NCBI GenBank assembly: GCA_030220185.1
Contig: JASPKZ010001263.1
Span: 1 to 64,000 of the forward strand
From: Diploptera punctata
Lineage: Eukaryota; Arthropoda; Insecta; Blattodea; Blaberidae
Length of the DNA: 64,000 nt
Direction: 5' to 3'
Position numbers and translations under genes: made by a program. This document shows positions 46,945 through 60,970 of the stretch, piece by piece. The notes under the pieces were generated by a model, which saw only the letters and a program-made list of their open reading frames with translations, was not told the DNA's origin and did no database searches. Every line of letters starts with the position of its first letter. The stretch's first letter is position 1.

Positions 46945-49900
46945 AACAATTTATAGAAGAAAATTAAATAAAAAGATAACAAATGACCCTTCTAAAAATT
47001 TCAAGAGAAAATAAGAGAACTATTAAAAAACAATGCAATCATCCAAGACGAGAACATGACAAATATAACAGACAATCGCAAAGCAAAAATAAATTAATCA
47101 ACTACAAATGGAAAAAACAATAATCCTGCTGCACCCATAATGAAAACGTTACCTAAAATTCATAAACTAAATATAGTAAGACCAGTTTAATCCGGAACGT
47201 TAAAAATGCGGAAATATGTCCGATGTGAACAATATTTATTTGTCCCGGCGAATTTATAGTAATTTTATGTGCATTTATTTTGCATAAAACGGAATTTGTC
47301 CAATGCGGAAACGTAAGGATATTTCTACACAATTCATCAAAAAATTATAAAGCGGAAAGGTATATATTTATTAACCATCAGCAGTTTGTTTTAACTGAAG
47401 GCAGGTGCCAAGACGGCTATTAAAAATATTGATTCAAACCAAATGGACAAATAAATAACAAAACAAAACTAATTGTCACTGACATTGTTAAAAGCTGTAG
47501 CCTTATTTCACATGCTGATATGAACATCCATAAATGCCTCCATCGCCACGATAGGTATATTATTGTTTCTTGTTCCCTGCAATAATTTTGATTGAATAAC
47601 ACATGTCTCTTATGCTTTGTTCCTAGTTTATAATGTCGAGTAAAAGGAAAGAAAAATAATTTGTACCGAAGAGAAAAAATATTCGTGTTGCCGTTTAATG
47701 TAAATTAAAATGCTTGACGTTTATACGCGTTGGCGAGTCGTTAGCGTCTATATCACTCTGTTTCAATGTTGATGAATGAAGAAATCCGAAGACAAAATAA
47801 GAAATTATATAATAGAATTCACAGCTGAATATCCATCTTAATTGAAAGATCTTTTATAAGCGGCAAAACAGGAACAAAATACTAAGTTCTTTAAGTCCTT
47901 GCCTGAACCTGACAGTAATAAGTAATAGAAATTGTTCAAAATCTCTCATTAATTTACTTCATTTTGACAATTCCTTTTTTATTCGGTAACCTTGGAAAGT
48001 ATGCCCTATATACGCATACAAATTACCATTCCATATTCGCGGTTTCTGTATTCGCGGCATATTCCCAGCGAATAAGGAGCTTTCACTGTATAGATTCTAG
48101 ATGTATAGATTCGGTCTCATTGTACACCCGTTATGCGAAACAAAGATACCTGTCTTGCAAATAACAATTGCACTGTAAATCTTAAATTAATTAAGTTCTG
48201 AAACCGATCTTTCACAGGTAACGTTCTGAATTTACGGAATGACGATGGTAGTAGAACGTATTTATCATTCTCATTAGAGAAAAAGTGAAAGTGATTGAAG
48301 ATATATCTCCGAACGTTTCCGGACCGATGCTCCAAAGCCAAGCTCTAGCTCTTGTTAAATCCCTAAGGGAATAACTATTTCAAGGAATCTTCAGGTTTGC
48401 TGGACAGTTTTAAAAGACGATACAATGTAGTGTGGAATGAATTTTTTGGGGAATCAAAGAATGTGGACAAAAGTGTAGTTAGTGAGCGGAAATCGAAACT
48501 GCATATGCCCACTTGTATTTCAGGATACGCGCCTAAGAGACATTTTTAACGCTGACGAAATGGAACTATTTTTTTATACCTCACTTTTCAACGGCAGCGG
48601 AACTACAATATTAATCCGAGGTACATAAAAAGACATATACGGTACTCTATAATCCAAGATCATTAATAAATTTTAGTTTTTTATATTGCGGAATTTTGTC
48701 CAAAGTGGAAAACAATTGGTCCCATGAGATTCCGCTTACAGAAAGTTTTACTGTATACCCATAAAACTTATAATCAGTTACTTAAACGCACCAATTACAA
48801 AGTGTCTAAACTGATTGCTAAAGAACTTAAATATAAAATAACACTAAAAAACAAATACAAATATAAAGTTCCATACAATCTAGCAAACATAACGATTAAT
48901 ACTAACACAAGAATAGTATGCTTTAAAACACAAAACTATATACAAATATTCCCATTGATGAAACAATACTGATAATAGAAGAGAGACAAAACTGAAGCAA
49001 TATATACAAAACAACTATATTAAAACAAAATTATTTTTAATTTAATAACGAGTTTTTCATACAAGAAGACGATGTACCAATGGGTAGCCCTACATCCAGC
49101 ATCATATCGCAAATCTTTTCTACAGAACGTAGAAGACAAACACTTTGAAAAATTAGAAGAAAAATTCAACATAAAAGTATTAACAAGGTATGTCGACTAT
49201 CTTCTAATTATATACGATAATGAGAATTCAATAGAAAATGAGGTATTGACTGAATTAAAAGAGATGCATGAAAAAATAAAATTCACAGAGGAATAATGCA
49301 ATAAACTATCTAGATATCACACTAACAAAAAATCTAAATAGATAGCAATAGTTTAGACATCAGCATTTACAGAAAACAACCGATGATACAATTACCATTA
49401 ACAAAAAATCTAGACACCCTCCCACAATACGAAATCGGTACCTTTACCAGCCTCATTAACAGAATGAGAAAACTTCGATTTAAGCAAGAAAATTATAACA
49501 AATAACTAAAATACATCAGACGTCGAGCCTCCAAATACTGTTTTAATGAAGAAATAATCAATAATAAAATAAAAATAAAGAGAGAAGAATTGATAAACGT
49601 AACAGCAGTAAGTAGGGAAATTGAGAAAATAGAACTATGTGGTTAACTCTCACGTATGCTGCTCTCAAAACACAAAAACTGGCTGAAACCATTAAAAATA
49701 TGATAAAAATGTAAGAATTGCACATAGAACAAATAACAAGTTAAATAATAACACCCCTCAGGGGTCCTCATCTAGGGGATATGTGGATGGCGACCACAAG
49801 GTGCCCAAGCTGTGCAAAACATTTCTTCCACTTGTGTTTTGCACTCTTTTAACTTTACTATCTAACCTCTTTTCGTTAACTCTTGTTTTTTTGACGCCGA

Positions 49901-50600
49901 CGCTATTAGGGCATCCGAGGGCTAGGGAGTCTTTCCTTTCTTCCATTTCTTCTTTCCTTTATTTTCTTTTCTTCTCCAGAAAAGCCTGACCAGAGGCTAT
50001 AAGATGGCAGCCCCATCACTGGTCTTGCCTTCCTTTGGCCAGCAACCAATCGAAGGGACTATTATTATGCTTTCAAGTCTTATACGAGAATTTCGCTCAA
50101 ACGCTGGAGGGGAAATTTTCTATAGGATCGTAACAGGCCTTGGCCTAATACTTGGAAGGAAGAAGAAGAAGAAAAAGAAGACAAATAAAACAAGATACAT
50201 ATATCTATAAAAAACAAAAGGTGTTTGTCAATTAAAATACAATAGATGTGATAATTTTTATTTTGGTAGAAGGACGATATATATGATATAATGAACTTTT
50301 TATGGATTTAACTCTTGATAAAGTTTTTCGAAAGATGTCATATCAACAGGTCATCAATTTAATACCATCGATAACACATTATCCATCATCCATTGAGAAA
50401 ACAACAAATTGAAGATCAACATTGTCAAAGAGATTGACATATATTAAAAGAAACCAGAAACACTCACCTGTTTAATGAAAACACACCCAGTGATGTCAAC
50501 GCTCTATATAAGAGGGTATAAAAAAAAACTAGAACGAATTTACAAGCTGATGATGGAACATAGGCTCCAAAAGTACTCCATATCTTATATCCAATGTTGA
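46945..50600 (+). pseudogene. Penelope-like element, split, copy B
   Basis: Counterpart of 15080-18735. A segment (48,724-48,972) is open here where copy A is broken, with HKTYNQLLKRTNYKVSKLIA. The pogo/Tigger copy is at 47,183-48,753 and the (AAG)n-tailed repeat at 49,753-50,181. Confidence 0.72.
47183..48753 (+). mobile_element. pogo/Tigger-like transposon remnant, copy B
   Basis: Counterpart of 15312-16876 with the same termini. Confidence 0.68.
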
Positions 50601-51433
50601 GGAAGACTGAGATCTCAGGTGTCTATTTTTATATTTTAAATTTGAATTATCTTCTGTAAAGCAAAAAATGAAAATTAATCACTTAAAAAATCCGCAGAAA
50701 GGTATAGATTATAAATACGGAAAACAGAGAACCTTGGATTAAAATTCAGTTCGAAATATTATATCAACTGAATATAAACTCAATATTTAAACAAGAGTTA
50801 CACTTACAGTGCAGATTATGTATGTATCTAACCATTGCTCAAGAAAACACAACTTGAAACAAAATGACATACAAGTTTTTTTTTAATTCAATGGAAAATT
50901 TCTTTACGGAAGAACAAAACTGTTACCCGGGACACTAATTTCTAAGTACCATGTAATATTTTTTAGGTCACTAGACATCAATTGTATAATGAATAGAATT
51001 CGCGCATGTTCTTCATCGAAATGTAGAGTAAACACACCATTAATCTTCATGTTGGTAATGACTTTAACACATGGCCACGTCTGCTCTACTCAAAAATGGG
51101 AGGTTTTATAGAAATGCAATTTAGGAAAATTTAAATTTAAAAAAGAATCACCCCCATAAAGTAGACACTTTTTTTTGTTGGGATAAATGGGAATGAGTGG
51201 TTATAGTTACGGTACATCCCCATCCGTGGATTAATAAAAGTTTCACAACGGTTCGTCCAAAAGAGTCTTGAGACTGGGGATGATTTTCTGCACATAATCT
51301 TGAATTCAAAATAATGCACCTACTCAATGCCAAATTCTAGAAAACATGACATGATATTAACATCAGGTACTCAAAGACATTACAAATTAGATTGTTAATT
51401 TCATATTTATAAAGTTTTTAAGTGAAATAGTAC

Positions 51434-51498
51434 CTGGATGTTTCCATGTAACCTGCAGGATTGTATCTGACCACCATGCATACAAGCATACACTCAAC
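51434..51498 (-). CDS. Possible internal exon of the unrecognised host gene (copy B)
   Basis: Counterpart of 19535-19598 with one additional base, so the frame after TIL differs. Splice signals are the same. Confidence 0.38.
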
Positions 51499-51544
51499 CT
51501 GAAATATAATAATATACTATAATAATACTGAATTTCATGACATT

Positions 51545-51845
51545 GGAATAAAAATAATGAAAATAAAAGTGATAACAGTAATAATTAAAATGATAATAAT
51601 AAAAATAATGAAAATAAAAATAATAATAATAATAATAATAATATGTAATAACAATGCTAATAAAAATGTTAAAAATAATAGCGATAATAATGATGATAAT
51701 AATAATAAAAATAATAATACTGTAATAACAATGATAATAATAATAAAATAGTAATGATGCAATAATAATAATGATAATAATAATATAATAACAATGATAA
51801 TAATAATAATAATGATAATAATAGTAATAAAAACAACAACAAAGA
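51545..51845. repeat. AT-rich trinucleotide microsatellite, copy B
   Basis: Counterpart of 19640-19945 with altered repeat counts. Confidence 0.92.
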
Positions 51846-51973
51846 CATTAACAACAAGTACTTACATACTGCCCATTTATTCTCCAGTTGCCTGGGTTGC
51901 CCGCAATTTCATTATCTCCCTCGGGACAAGGGTTTGCACCGGCTTATACACCAGGGACTCGGGTTCTACTTAC

Positions 51974-52079
51974 CTGCCGAAGCTGATGTTTGACCACTGC
52001 AACACTACCCGTCCCTGGTGTACCATCATCGGCTCATTCTTGATATCTTGAATCCATCCTGCAGGTTCACTTGCATAGC
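51974..52079 (-). CDS. Internal exon of an unrecognised host gene, open in copy B
   Basis: 106 nt on the minus strand between a strong acceptor (pyrimidine-rich, CTTTCAG) and donor CAG|GTAAGT. It is open for 34 codons in the frame set by its neighbours and contains SEPAGWIQDIKNEP and GRVVLQWSNISFG. It does not resemble any transposon protein I know, and I cannot name the family. The neighbouring segments at 61,805, 56,084 and 51,434 have compatible phases (one-base end, two-base start; one-base end, two-base start; two-base end, one-base start). The copy A version has a TGA and a deletion. Confidence 0.58.
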
Positions 52080-53409
52080 CTGAAAGACAAGAAAGGCATC
52101 ATGTCAGCAGAACACTCAGAGATCCAGATATTTATGCCCCTTCAAGAATCGGGGTATCACAATTATACCTCGAATCTTGGGTTTACGTTATTCAGAAAAT
52201 AAGTTTCATAAACTATGAAATGTCAGTGTCTTCTCATAATTTAATTGAAAACATAAACTAATGTATGTACTACTCTGATCAACTATTGTACAAAATGTGA
52301 AACTTTTGTGGTCAAATAATTGAATACACCTTAACTACAACTTCATTCAATTTTAGACCAAATAATATCTGCTCATGTGGAGTGATATTTTTTATTTATT
52401 TCTCTATATAGCATTTCAAGAAAACCTCCAATTTTTAAGTGTCACATTATGACAAAGCGAGAATGAAGGTGTTGTACTACAGTGTTTGAAGCAGCTCAAG
52501 GTTATACAATTCCAAATGACACAAATCTAGCGTAAGTTTGTAACTGCACACAGAATTAATTACCGTGTAATATTTTTCCTTTATTCAAAACATTTTATAT
52601 ATATATATATGTATATAGAAAAAACCTATATGTGATTTTGTTTGAAGTTCTGCTTTCTAGAGCAATTTTTCTGCATGTAAATAAATATATGTATATTAAT
52701 TTTTTTACATCTAAATTCATATAATATACCTGTTTTCACCATAACGTTCATACAATAATCTTATATGTTGTGTAATGAAATAATCCATTTTGTGGCACCC
52801 ATCCAGGCTACAATATTCTTACCAAATAGTTTTCTACAGTTTTACCTCCTCATATAATTTATTTTACACACTCATAGTGCTGGGATTATTTGAATGACTT
52901 CATTTAATTTTGTTATCAATCTCACATCTTCAATTTAGCCTTGTTTTTCTTCGTTGCATCAAATTAATTTCCAAATGCAGTTTCCTAGAAAAATAAATGT
53001 TTATAACTGATTAGTTCATTTTACCCTTATTGTGGTAATTGTATAGGCAAAATATCAAAATCAAATTATGGAGAAGTGTCAGAATTCAAATAACTTGCAA
53101 CGGTAACAAACAGAAATGAATTATGCAGAGGAACAACCCGGGAAACGCATGATACAGGTTATATTGTACATGACGGGATGTCTTGTCGTCTCAAAAATGT
53201 TAAATCAATAATATATTAAATGACGATTATATATTACAAGGCTGCGAATCAATTCTCTTACTTTAAGACATTCGAAAATTTGAGAATAAAGTGCAAAGGG
53301 AAACATATTGACCAACCAGATACATATAGACAGATGGATGTAGGAAACTACCTAACAATGAACTCCATGATCTTGATCGAAAACCAGACAAATATAAGGA
53401 ATTAAATTT

Positions 53410-53645
53410 CGTAGACTCCGATTGTCATGACATTTGGGACATTTTGAAAATGTAGAGAAATGGAAAATGATTGTAGGAAAAACGAAGTGGAAATCATCCA
53501 GTAGGAAGGCAAAGAATGTGTGGAATAATAACATCCGAAAGAAGTAAATTACAGAGGTGTGATTGGAAAATAGGTATTATCTCATGATATAGATGTATGG
53601 AGAGCTTATGATTGCGCTATTATGGACTATAAGATTCAATAGTGC
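53410..53645 (+). mobile_element. LINE 3' tail remnant, copy B
   Basis: Counterpart of 21508-21735. Confidence 0.58.
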
Positions 53646-54009
53646 TAGTGTAAATAAAACTTTTGAATTAATCATTATCCTTTTGTGTTTTTTATTGTTG
53701 AAATTTTCCAAGTAGATGTGAATGGCTAAATTTCTGTAAATTAATTTTGTGGAATTTGCATTAGGTTTGAATACATTTCTCTCCTGTTATACATAAAGTT
53801 ATCCTTTGTAAGACAGAAATTGAATCATCAAGTTTAGGAAAGGACTGAAGAACAAATATGTGAAAATTATAGTTTGTGCTGCAAAGTATCTCGAAGGTTT
53901 GCTCTACGCATGAGTTGTAAGAATGAAAAGAGAATCCTTCCCTAGAGAATGATACATATAGTTTCAGGAATATATTGTATCTTAAGTTGTACATCGCAAA
54001 ACTAAATTC

Positions 54010-54245
54010 GGAATGATATTTTAAGAATCGTAATAGATTGGACACACTCTCATAATAGAAACAGACAGTATGTTAAATTGTGTTTTGGAATGGAATCCAC
54101 AGGGATTGCCCAGGAAAAGTGGAAAATAGAAAATTACATGGCTCAGCACAATAATAATAGAAAATGAACTAGGAGGAAAAATCAGGGAATAGCCAAGAAT
54201 TTAGAAAAAAACAAAGTCCGTTGGCGCTACTAGTATTAACAAGGG
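54010..54245 (+). mobile_element. Second LINE 3' tail remnant, copy B
   Basis: Counterpart of 22085-22335. Confidence 0.42.
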
Positions 54246-56083
54246 AACTGTCAAATTATTGCATGCCGAAAATCTACCTTGTAATGTCTTCCAGAGAAGG
54301 GTTGTGATGTATCAAGGCCGTGTCTAAAAAAATGATTTGCCTTTTCAACTGCAGAACAACAAAATCCAGCTCCAGTTCTCTCATTTAAACTATAGGAAAA
54401 TAATGTATTGACTTAGGCTTTCACGGCCGTAGTTACTATGATGATCTTGCAGAAGAAATACAATTCGGGAGATTGGATAACCCTCAGTACCAGCGTGCCG
54501 CCTCACTTCACTATACTCTTACTTATGTAGGGAGTCAATCTGCTCTATTCGGAGCTGAATTCTAGCTTTGGTTTCTGTGCCTTGCAGTTAACAAACAAGA
54601 AGATTTTTTGGACATGGCCTTGGTACATTACAGTGTTTCTCTGGGAGAAATTTCAAGATGGATTTCGGTAGGCAATGGGTGACAGTTCCCTTGTAAGTTG
54701 GATGATGGGACAAGATTTCTACTTGCCGTATGTTACTTTGGATATAAGTCGCACTGTTGGGAGACACTTGTAACAGGATTTTAGCTCAGGTTGATTAGGT
54801 TTGGTGTCCGAGGGATATGGGTGCCTGGACGGTTTGATGCTCCGGAATGCTCATGTTAGGGTTCGGTAAGAGCTGGATTCTCATCTAAGGTTCACGTAAG
54901 GAAGATTAAAGTGATATGACTAATCAGGTAAATCACTGGAGGCTGCTGTGGAGTTAACACAAGGAGTAATTTATTTTCCTAGATGTATACACTAGTCGGT
55001 TCTCCGACTGCTTTCTTGAGTTCCAAAGCACAATGTAGGAGATTACCTATTAAAGTTCCCTGTTCGACGTCAGGCTAACAAGTAGTGTGCGCCCTATTAG
55101 ACTGCGGGCGAACATGTAAGTTTGCCCTGTTAGACGTCTGGCTAACGAGTACCGTAAGTGATGTGCGATACTCTTCACGAATGATTTATTTAGTTTATTA
55201 GGTATTGTATGATCCCGCCCACATATATGCTTTGGGCCTCTTTACCAATTAACAAATGTTACAAGTTTTGGGATTGGTTCCCCTCTTCTATATAGTCATA
55301 TTTCCAAAGGTGCTGGTTTACGCCCATATTTCATTACTAAGGGATGTCCAAACCCTCTATATATTTTTCTTAGGTTGGCAAGAATAATTATATCTAATTT
55401 TCCTATAACGACTTACTAAGTACCACATCTCCGATAAAGACGTCTCCTGTCATGCCAATATCTTTTTATCTTAATAGGTTTTGGAGTACATCTCATGCTC
55501 GTTAATACTGGGAAACCTGTCATTTTGTATCTTATTGTGAAAGTGTAATTTGTTAGTTTGGGGATTATGTCAAGTTGACAGAACCTTGGCCGTGTATTCC
55601 TTTTCCTATTGTGTTTAGCAACGCGGCCGGTGGAAAAACCATGGGTAATGCCGGGCTCGTACTGACTATTATCTCTACAATGTTGGTAATTTATTAAACT
55701 TTATACAAAAATCGTATACTGTTTTAATTATCAAGTTATTCGCGTTTTCATTGTACTGCAAATGGTTCCCTCATTATTTTGAGTATAAACTCGGTGTAAT
55801 TCGGATTGTTATTACTGTTATATATTTTATCCTATATTACATTTTAATAAAATTCCTTTCTGTTATATTAGATACTGGGAAACAATGACTGGAACTGATA
55901 TCGGTACATATGCCCCGTTATGAATATATGCACAAATTTAATTAATGTTCTATGTATTCATAATCATCCTCTAGATTGATATACTTAATACTATCATCGG
56001 GTAAGTATCAGGACCTTTAAATATGGCCATCATGTTTTGCTTGGGAGTATATTGACTCCGGGTATAGGTACCATCTCACTTAC

Positions 56084-56116
56084 TTGACAGATTGTAGACA
56101 TTGACCCTTCTTTTAC
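56084..56116 (-). CDS. Possible 33-nt microexon of the unrecognised host gene (copy B)
   Basis: Counterpart of 25643-25675 with the same acceptor and donor. The frame compatible with its neighbours encodes the same ten residues as copy A. Confidence 0.4.
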
Positions 56117-57816
56117 CTGAAAAACAATGTAAATATACAAGAAACCCTTATACAAAATAACAGACATTCTGAAAGTACGGATTTTCATAACATACATCTT
56201 CATTCTTCACTCAACAGTTATTTAATGATCTGATTGTGTAATGTCCGCAATATGTATTTTCTTCTTTACATCAAATTGAAGTGATTTTTCACTTTTTTAT
56301 AGAAATATATCTTTTTCGCGTTGTCACTGCACTGATAACAGAATTTTTTTTTTCACACGCATTGTTTTAATTCGCGTTTCACATTCATTGTGTCATCCAC
56401 ACATATGTAAGTAAAATCTTAATCTACATTACGATAATGTGTATATACAGAGTGGGCCTTAGTTTGCTATGAACCAGTCGTGAATAGCTATAAAATCATG
56501 CTTCGGATAATATTTTCATTAAAATAAATTTAGCCTCAATTAAGATAGTGAGTGGATATGTTTATCCTTTAGTTAAATAATAACATATTAGTTCTTTTTA
56601 TTTTATTAATTAGCTGTTATATGTCAACATTTATCTTTACGAACTACGTATAACGTGTTAATTTTATAAATTTTCAATCTTATCGTTTATCATAATTATA
56701 TATCTTGGTTATTCCCTTGATTTCACACATAAGAATATCATTTTTATTCAGATAGAAGGCAGATCCCTTTTACAATAATAAAGTAGGCTTAATTATGGTC
56801 TCATTTATATTTACAATCATTTCAAGTTTTAAGTGATTATTTAAAAATCATCGCTCCTAGCTTTCGGGTGTTTGTATTTATTAACGCTTCAATACATATA
56901 TGTGGTGCATAGAAATATTCATAAAAAAAGATATGGTAAATTATTAAATTAATTATTATTCTCTTAACTCTTAGTCTGTTTTATTATTCTTAATATTATT
57001 CAAATCTACATGGGCATCTTGCTCATCCGATTCGCAAAAGCGTAATTATCATTTCATTAATAAGTCGACAATCTTATATTTCGTGCGTAAAATCCGCTCC
57101 TTGATAAAGAATTGCGTAATTATAATCTTCGTTTTACCTCGGTACCAACGACAATAACTTAAATCATCTTATTCATCATTTGCATTCGCATAAAACATAT
57201 TAATAAAGGGTCTTCCTGCCCTCGACAATATTTATAATCCCGTGTGATACAAACACACGTACATAACTGCATCTGTAGGCCACAATATCATAATAAAAAT
57301 TTCCACTTTGGAATTATTGTTATTCACTACATCTCGCGACTATCTGCATAATCTATTTAGTCATTTTCTCTGTTTAATTTTATAGCCTCTGCTAATCAAT
57401 GATTATTAATGTTTCGTGCACATAGATCCATCGTAAAATAACAAGTTCCAAAATTTCAAAATAACAATAAATCTCACCCAATCTTATCTGAAAACGTTTA
57501 TACGGTTATGCCGTTCATATATAAAATCTAAACAACTGTTATTAATTCTATGGGTTTCCTCATTTTTTCATGTTAATATAGAATAATGGTTATTACCACG
57601 CTTCTTTATTTAATTAATCATTATATTTAATTACAGCAGCCTTGTGCCCCTTCCTCTCGATGTTAAAGCCTATTAATAAAGGGATATCATAATTCCCCCT
57701 GCTTTTTATTTAATTAAACTGTTTGTATGTTTAAAACGAGACAAGATGGAGTAAGAAGACTTATTTTCTCATTAAACAATGATTGTAGGCTTAATTTTCA
57801 ACCCTAAAGTAATAAT

Positions 57817-59641
57817 ATATATAATATTTGAGAGAGAAGATTAATGATCTCGAAATGAATGGAAAAAATAGGAACATTAGAGAATTATATCAGGGAATTA
57901 GTATAGAGAAGAAAGGGTTTCAGGCTAGAACAACAATAATTCGGAATGAAAATGGGGATATTATTGCAGATTCCAAGAGTATATTAAATAGATGGAAAAG
58001 TTATTTTAATCAGCTATTAAATGTACATACAGAACAGGACATTGAGGAGGATAAGTTACAGACAGCAGAAATGCTAGTCGCAGAGCCAAGTGCATTAGAG
58101 GTTGAAATGGCAATTGAAAAATTGAAGATGTATAAAGCATCAGGTTCAGATGAGGTCCCAGCAGAACTGATAAAATCAGGGAGAGAAAAATTGATGGACA
58201 AGATACGCTGGTTGCTTACTATGATTTGGGAAAAAGAAGCTCTTCCAGATGAATGGAAGGAATCAATTATCATACCAATTTATAAGAAAGGAGATAAAAC
58301 TGATTGCAACAACTATAGGGGCATCTCATTACTTTCAACTTCGTACAAAATTCTAACAAATATATTAGTAAGCAGACTTACTCCCTATATTGATGACATT
58401 CTAGGAGATCATCAATGTGAATTTAGAAGAAAACAGGTCTACAACAGATCAGATTTTTAGTATAAGACAGATTTTAGAAAAGAAATGGTAATATAATGGT
58501 ACTGTACATCAACTATATGTAGACTTCAAAAAAGCATATGATTCAATTAAGAGGGAGAAGTTATATAGTATCCTGCTGGAGTTCGGAATTCCTAAAAAGT
58601 TAGTTAGACTTATACGAATGTGTCTAAATGGCTCAATGAGTAGGGTACGTGTAGGCAAACAGTTTTCAGACACTTTTGAAATCCAGAATGGGTTGAAGCA
58701 AGGAGATGCACTATCTCCTCTACTATTTAATTTTGTACTAGAGCATGCCATTAAATCTTTAGAGAATGAGGAAGGCTTACAACTGAATGGTATTAATAAG
58801 CTGTTAGTTTATGCTGATGATGTAGTAATACTGGCCGATAGCGAGGAGATACTAAAGGCCAACACGCACACACTATTGAGTAACACTAAGAAATTAGGAC
58901 TGGAAGTAAATATCAGTAAAACTAAATATATGGTCACACGTAGAAATACATTATATAATGGAAATGGACAGCTAATGACAAATGAGGGAAATTTTGAGGA
59001 ATTGGCTGAATTCAAATACCTAGGAACAATAATCACAAATAGGAATGAGATGCACAAAGAAATTAAACATAGGCTCAATTCTGGAAATGCATGCTATTAT
59101 GCATTGCAGAGACTTTTGATGTCCCAACTCCTTTCAAAAAACGTTAAGCTGAAAATATATAAAACTATTATTCTACCAGTTATATTATATGGGTGCGAAG
59201 CATGGACTCTTACTTTAAGGGAGGAAAGGAGATTACGAGTATTTGAGAATAAAGTTCTTAGGAAAATTTTTGGACCAAAGAGAGATGAACAGACAGGTGA
59301 ATGGAGAAGACTACATAACAATGAACTACATAGTCTTTATAGGAGGCCAGATGTAATAAGAACAGTTAAGTCCCGTAGACTGCGATGGGCAGGACATGTT
59401 GCGCGCGTATGGGAATGAAAGACGTGCATGGAAACTTCTTGTAGGAAAGCCAGAAGGAAAACGCCCAGTTGGTAGACCAAGAATGAGGTGGGGAGAACAA
59501 CATTAACTATGATTTGAGGGAAGTAGATTATACAGGGAATGATTGGAAAACATTAGCACAGGATAGGGATGTATGGAGGGCTTATGTCCGTGCGGCCATG
59601 AACCTACGGGTTGGATAGTGCCAGTGAGTAAGTAAGTAAGT
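57817..59641 (+). mobile_element. 5'-truncated LINE with (GTAA)n tail, copy B only
   Basis: A 1,825-bp insert flanked by AAGTAATAAT (57,807-57,816 and 59,642-59,651). Copy A has a single copy of this target at 27,724-27,733. The 3' end is a (GTAA)n run. It lies in plus orientation 50 bases from the older minus-strand copy of its own 3' end (59,691-60,193). Confidence 0.95.
57828..59640 (+). pseudogene. LINE reverse transcriptase, nearly complete, three small lesions
   Basis: Codes for a non-LTR RT without its endonuclease. Blocks in order: KMYKASGSDEVPAELIKSG (about 58,127), IIPIYKKGDKTDCNNYRGIS (about 58,270), DHQCEFRRK, KKAYDSIKREKLYSILLEFG (motif A, about 58,529), LKQGDALSPLLFNFVLEHA (58,693), VYADDVVILADS (58,808, catalytic Asp pair), EFKYLGTIITN (59,010), YGCEAWTLTLREERRLR (59,189) and RRLRWAGHVAR (59,377). 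Lesions: one extra A after FRR near 58,430, a TAA where a Glu codon is expected near 58,494, and one extra base near 59,408. The near-intact state and polymorphism suggest recent insertion. Clade is not certain. Confidence 0.9.
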
Positions 59642-59690
59642 AAGTAATAATCCCAGCAATATCAATAATAATAATTATAACACCAATACT

Positions 59691-60193
59691 TACTTACTTA
59701 CTCACTGGCACTATCGAAAGGTTCATGGCCACACGGACATAAGCTCTCCATGCATCCCTATCCTGAGCTAATGCTTTCCAATCATTCCCTGTATAATCTA
59801 CTTCCCTCAAATCATAGTTAATGTTATTCTCCCACCTCATTCTTGGTCTACCAACTGGGCGTTTTCCCTCTGGCTTTCCTACAACAAGCCTCCATGCAAG
59901 TCTTTCATTCCCCATACGTGCAACATGTCCTGCCCATCGCAGTCTACGAGAATTAACTGTTCTTATTATATCTGGCTTTCTATAAAGACCATGTTGTTCA
60001 TTGTTATGTAGTCTTCTCCATTCACCTGTCTGTTCATCTCTCCTTGTCCAAAAGTTTTCCTAAGTACTTTATTCTCAAATACTTGTAATCTCCTTTCCTC
60101 TCTTAAAGTAAGAGTCCATGTTTCGCATCCATATAATATAACTGTTAGAATAATTGTTTTATATATTTACAGTTTAACGTTTTTTGAAAGGAT
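59691..60193 (-). mobile_element. 5'-truncated LINE with (TTAC)n tail, copy B
   Basis: Counterpart of 27773-28281, flanked by TATAACACCAATACT at 59,676-59,690 and 60,194-60,208. Confidence 0.92.
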
Positions 60194-60559
60194 TATAACA
60201 CCAATACTAAACATATTAATCTGTACATTTTATCTGGCATAGTTAATGCCTTAACTCTTAAAGGAGTTATAATAGAATATTAGTCTTATTACTAGGCATA
60301 AGTGGAATAAATAATTACATAGATCGATTTTTTTTTTTTTACTTTTGTCAGGTTTTCATGAAAATGTGATTTTCTGACTAAATCGGTTGCACTGATCAGG
60401 GTTTGCACAATCATCCTAATCTACAGCCAAATATATCGGAAAGCAATTCTTGTAATCAGGAAGCTGGAGGCAAAATGGAACAAATAAAATGGTAAAGAAA
60501 GTAATGGGAGACATTTTATAATATAGGAAAAGCAAATTTGTTGATGTGAACATTTATTA

Positions 60560-60970
60560 TGCACAGTTATATCTGTCTATAAATGTTTGTTTGTTGCATT
60601 TCTGTTTGGGTATCATGTTTGATACCCCAGCAGTAGTCAGACGTCATGTTTATTCCACAACCATCTTGATAACGATGTTTCAGATTTTTAACTTCCTGAT
60701 GTGTCGGCCAACTTGTCCTGAAAATTGTCTAGGTGCGGCATTAGTAAATGTAGTTTTAAGCTCACCCTGCATCCTAACTGTCTCAACTTCTCTAGCATAT
60801 ATTCCTTGTAATCAGGCTGCTTATTCTGGCCAAGGAAACGATACACAACTTTTTTTAAACTTTTCCATGCTTGTTGTTCTATTTCCGCTATTATGCTTTC
60901 AAAGTGCTCATCAGAAATCAACTGGTTCAATAAACATCCCATTTTTTTTTTTAACTTTGCAGTTGATATA
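60560..60970 (-). pseudogene. Repeated unclassified protein pseudogene, copy B
   Basis: Counterpart of 28600-29035, less damaged. 84 residues are open (60,688-60,942) with GCLLNQLISDEHFESIIAEI and FLGQNKQPDYKEYMLEKLRQ. Confidence 0.45.
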
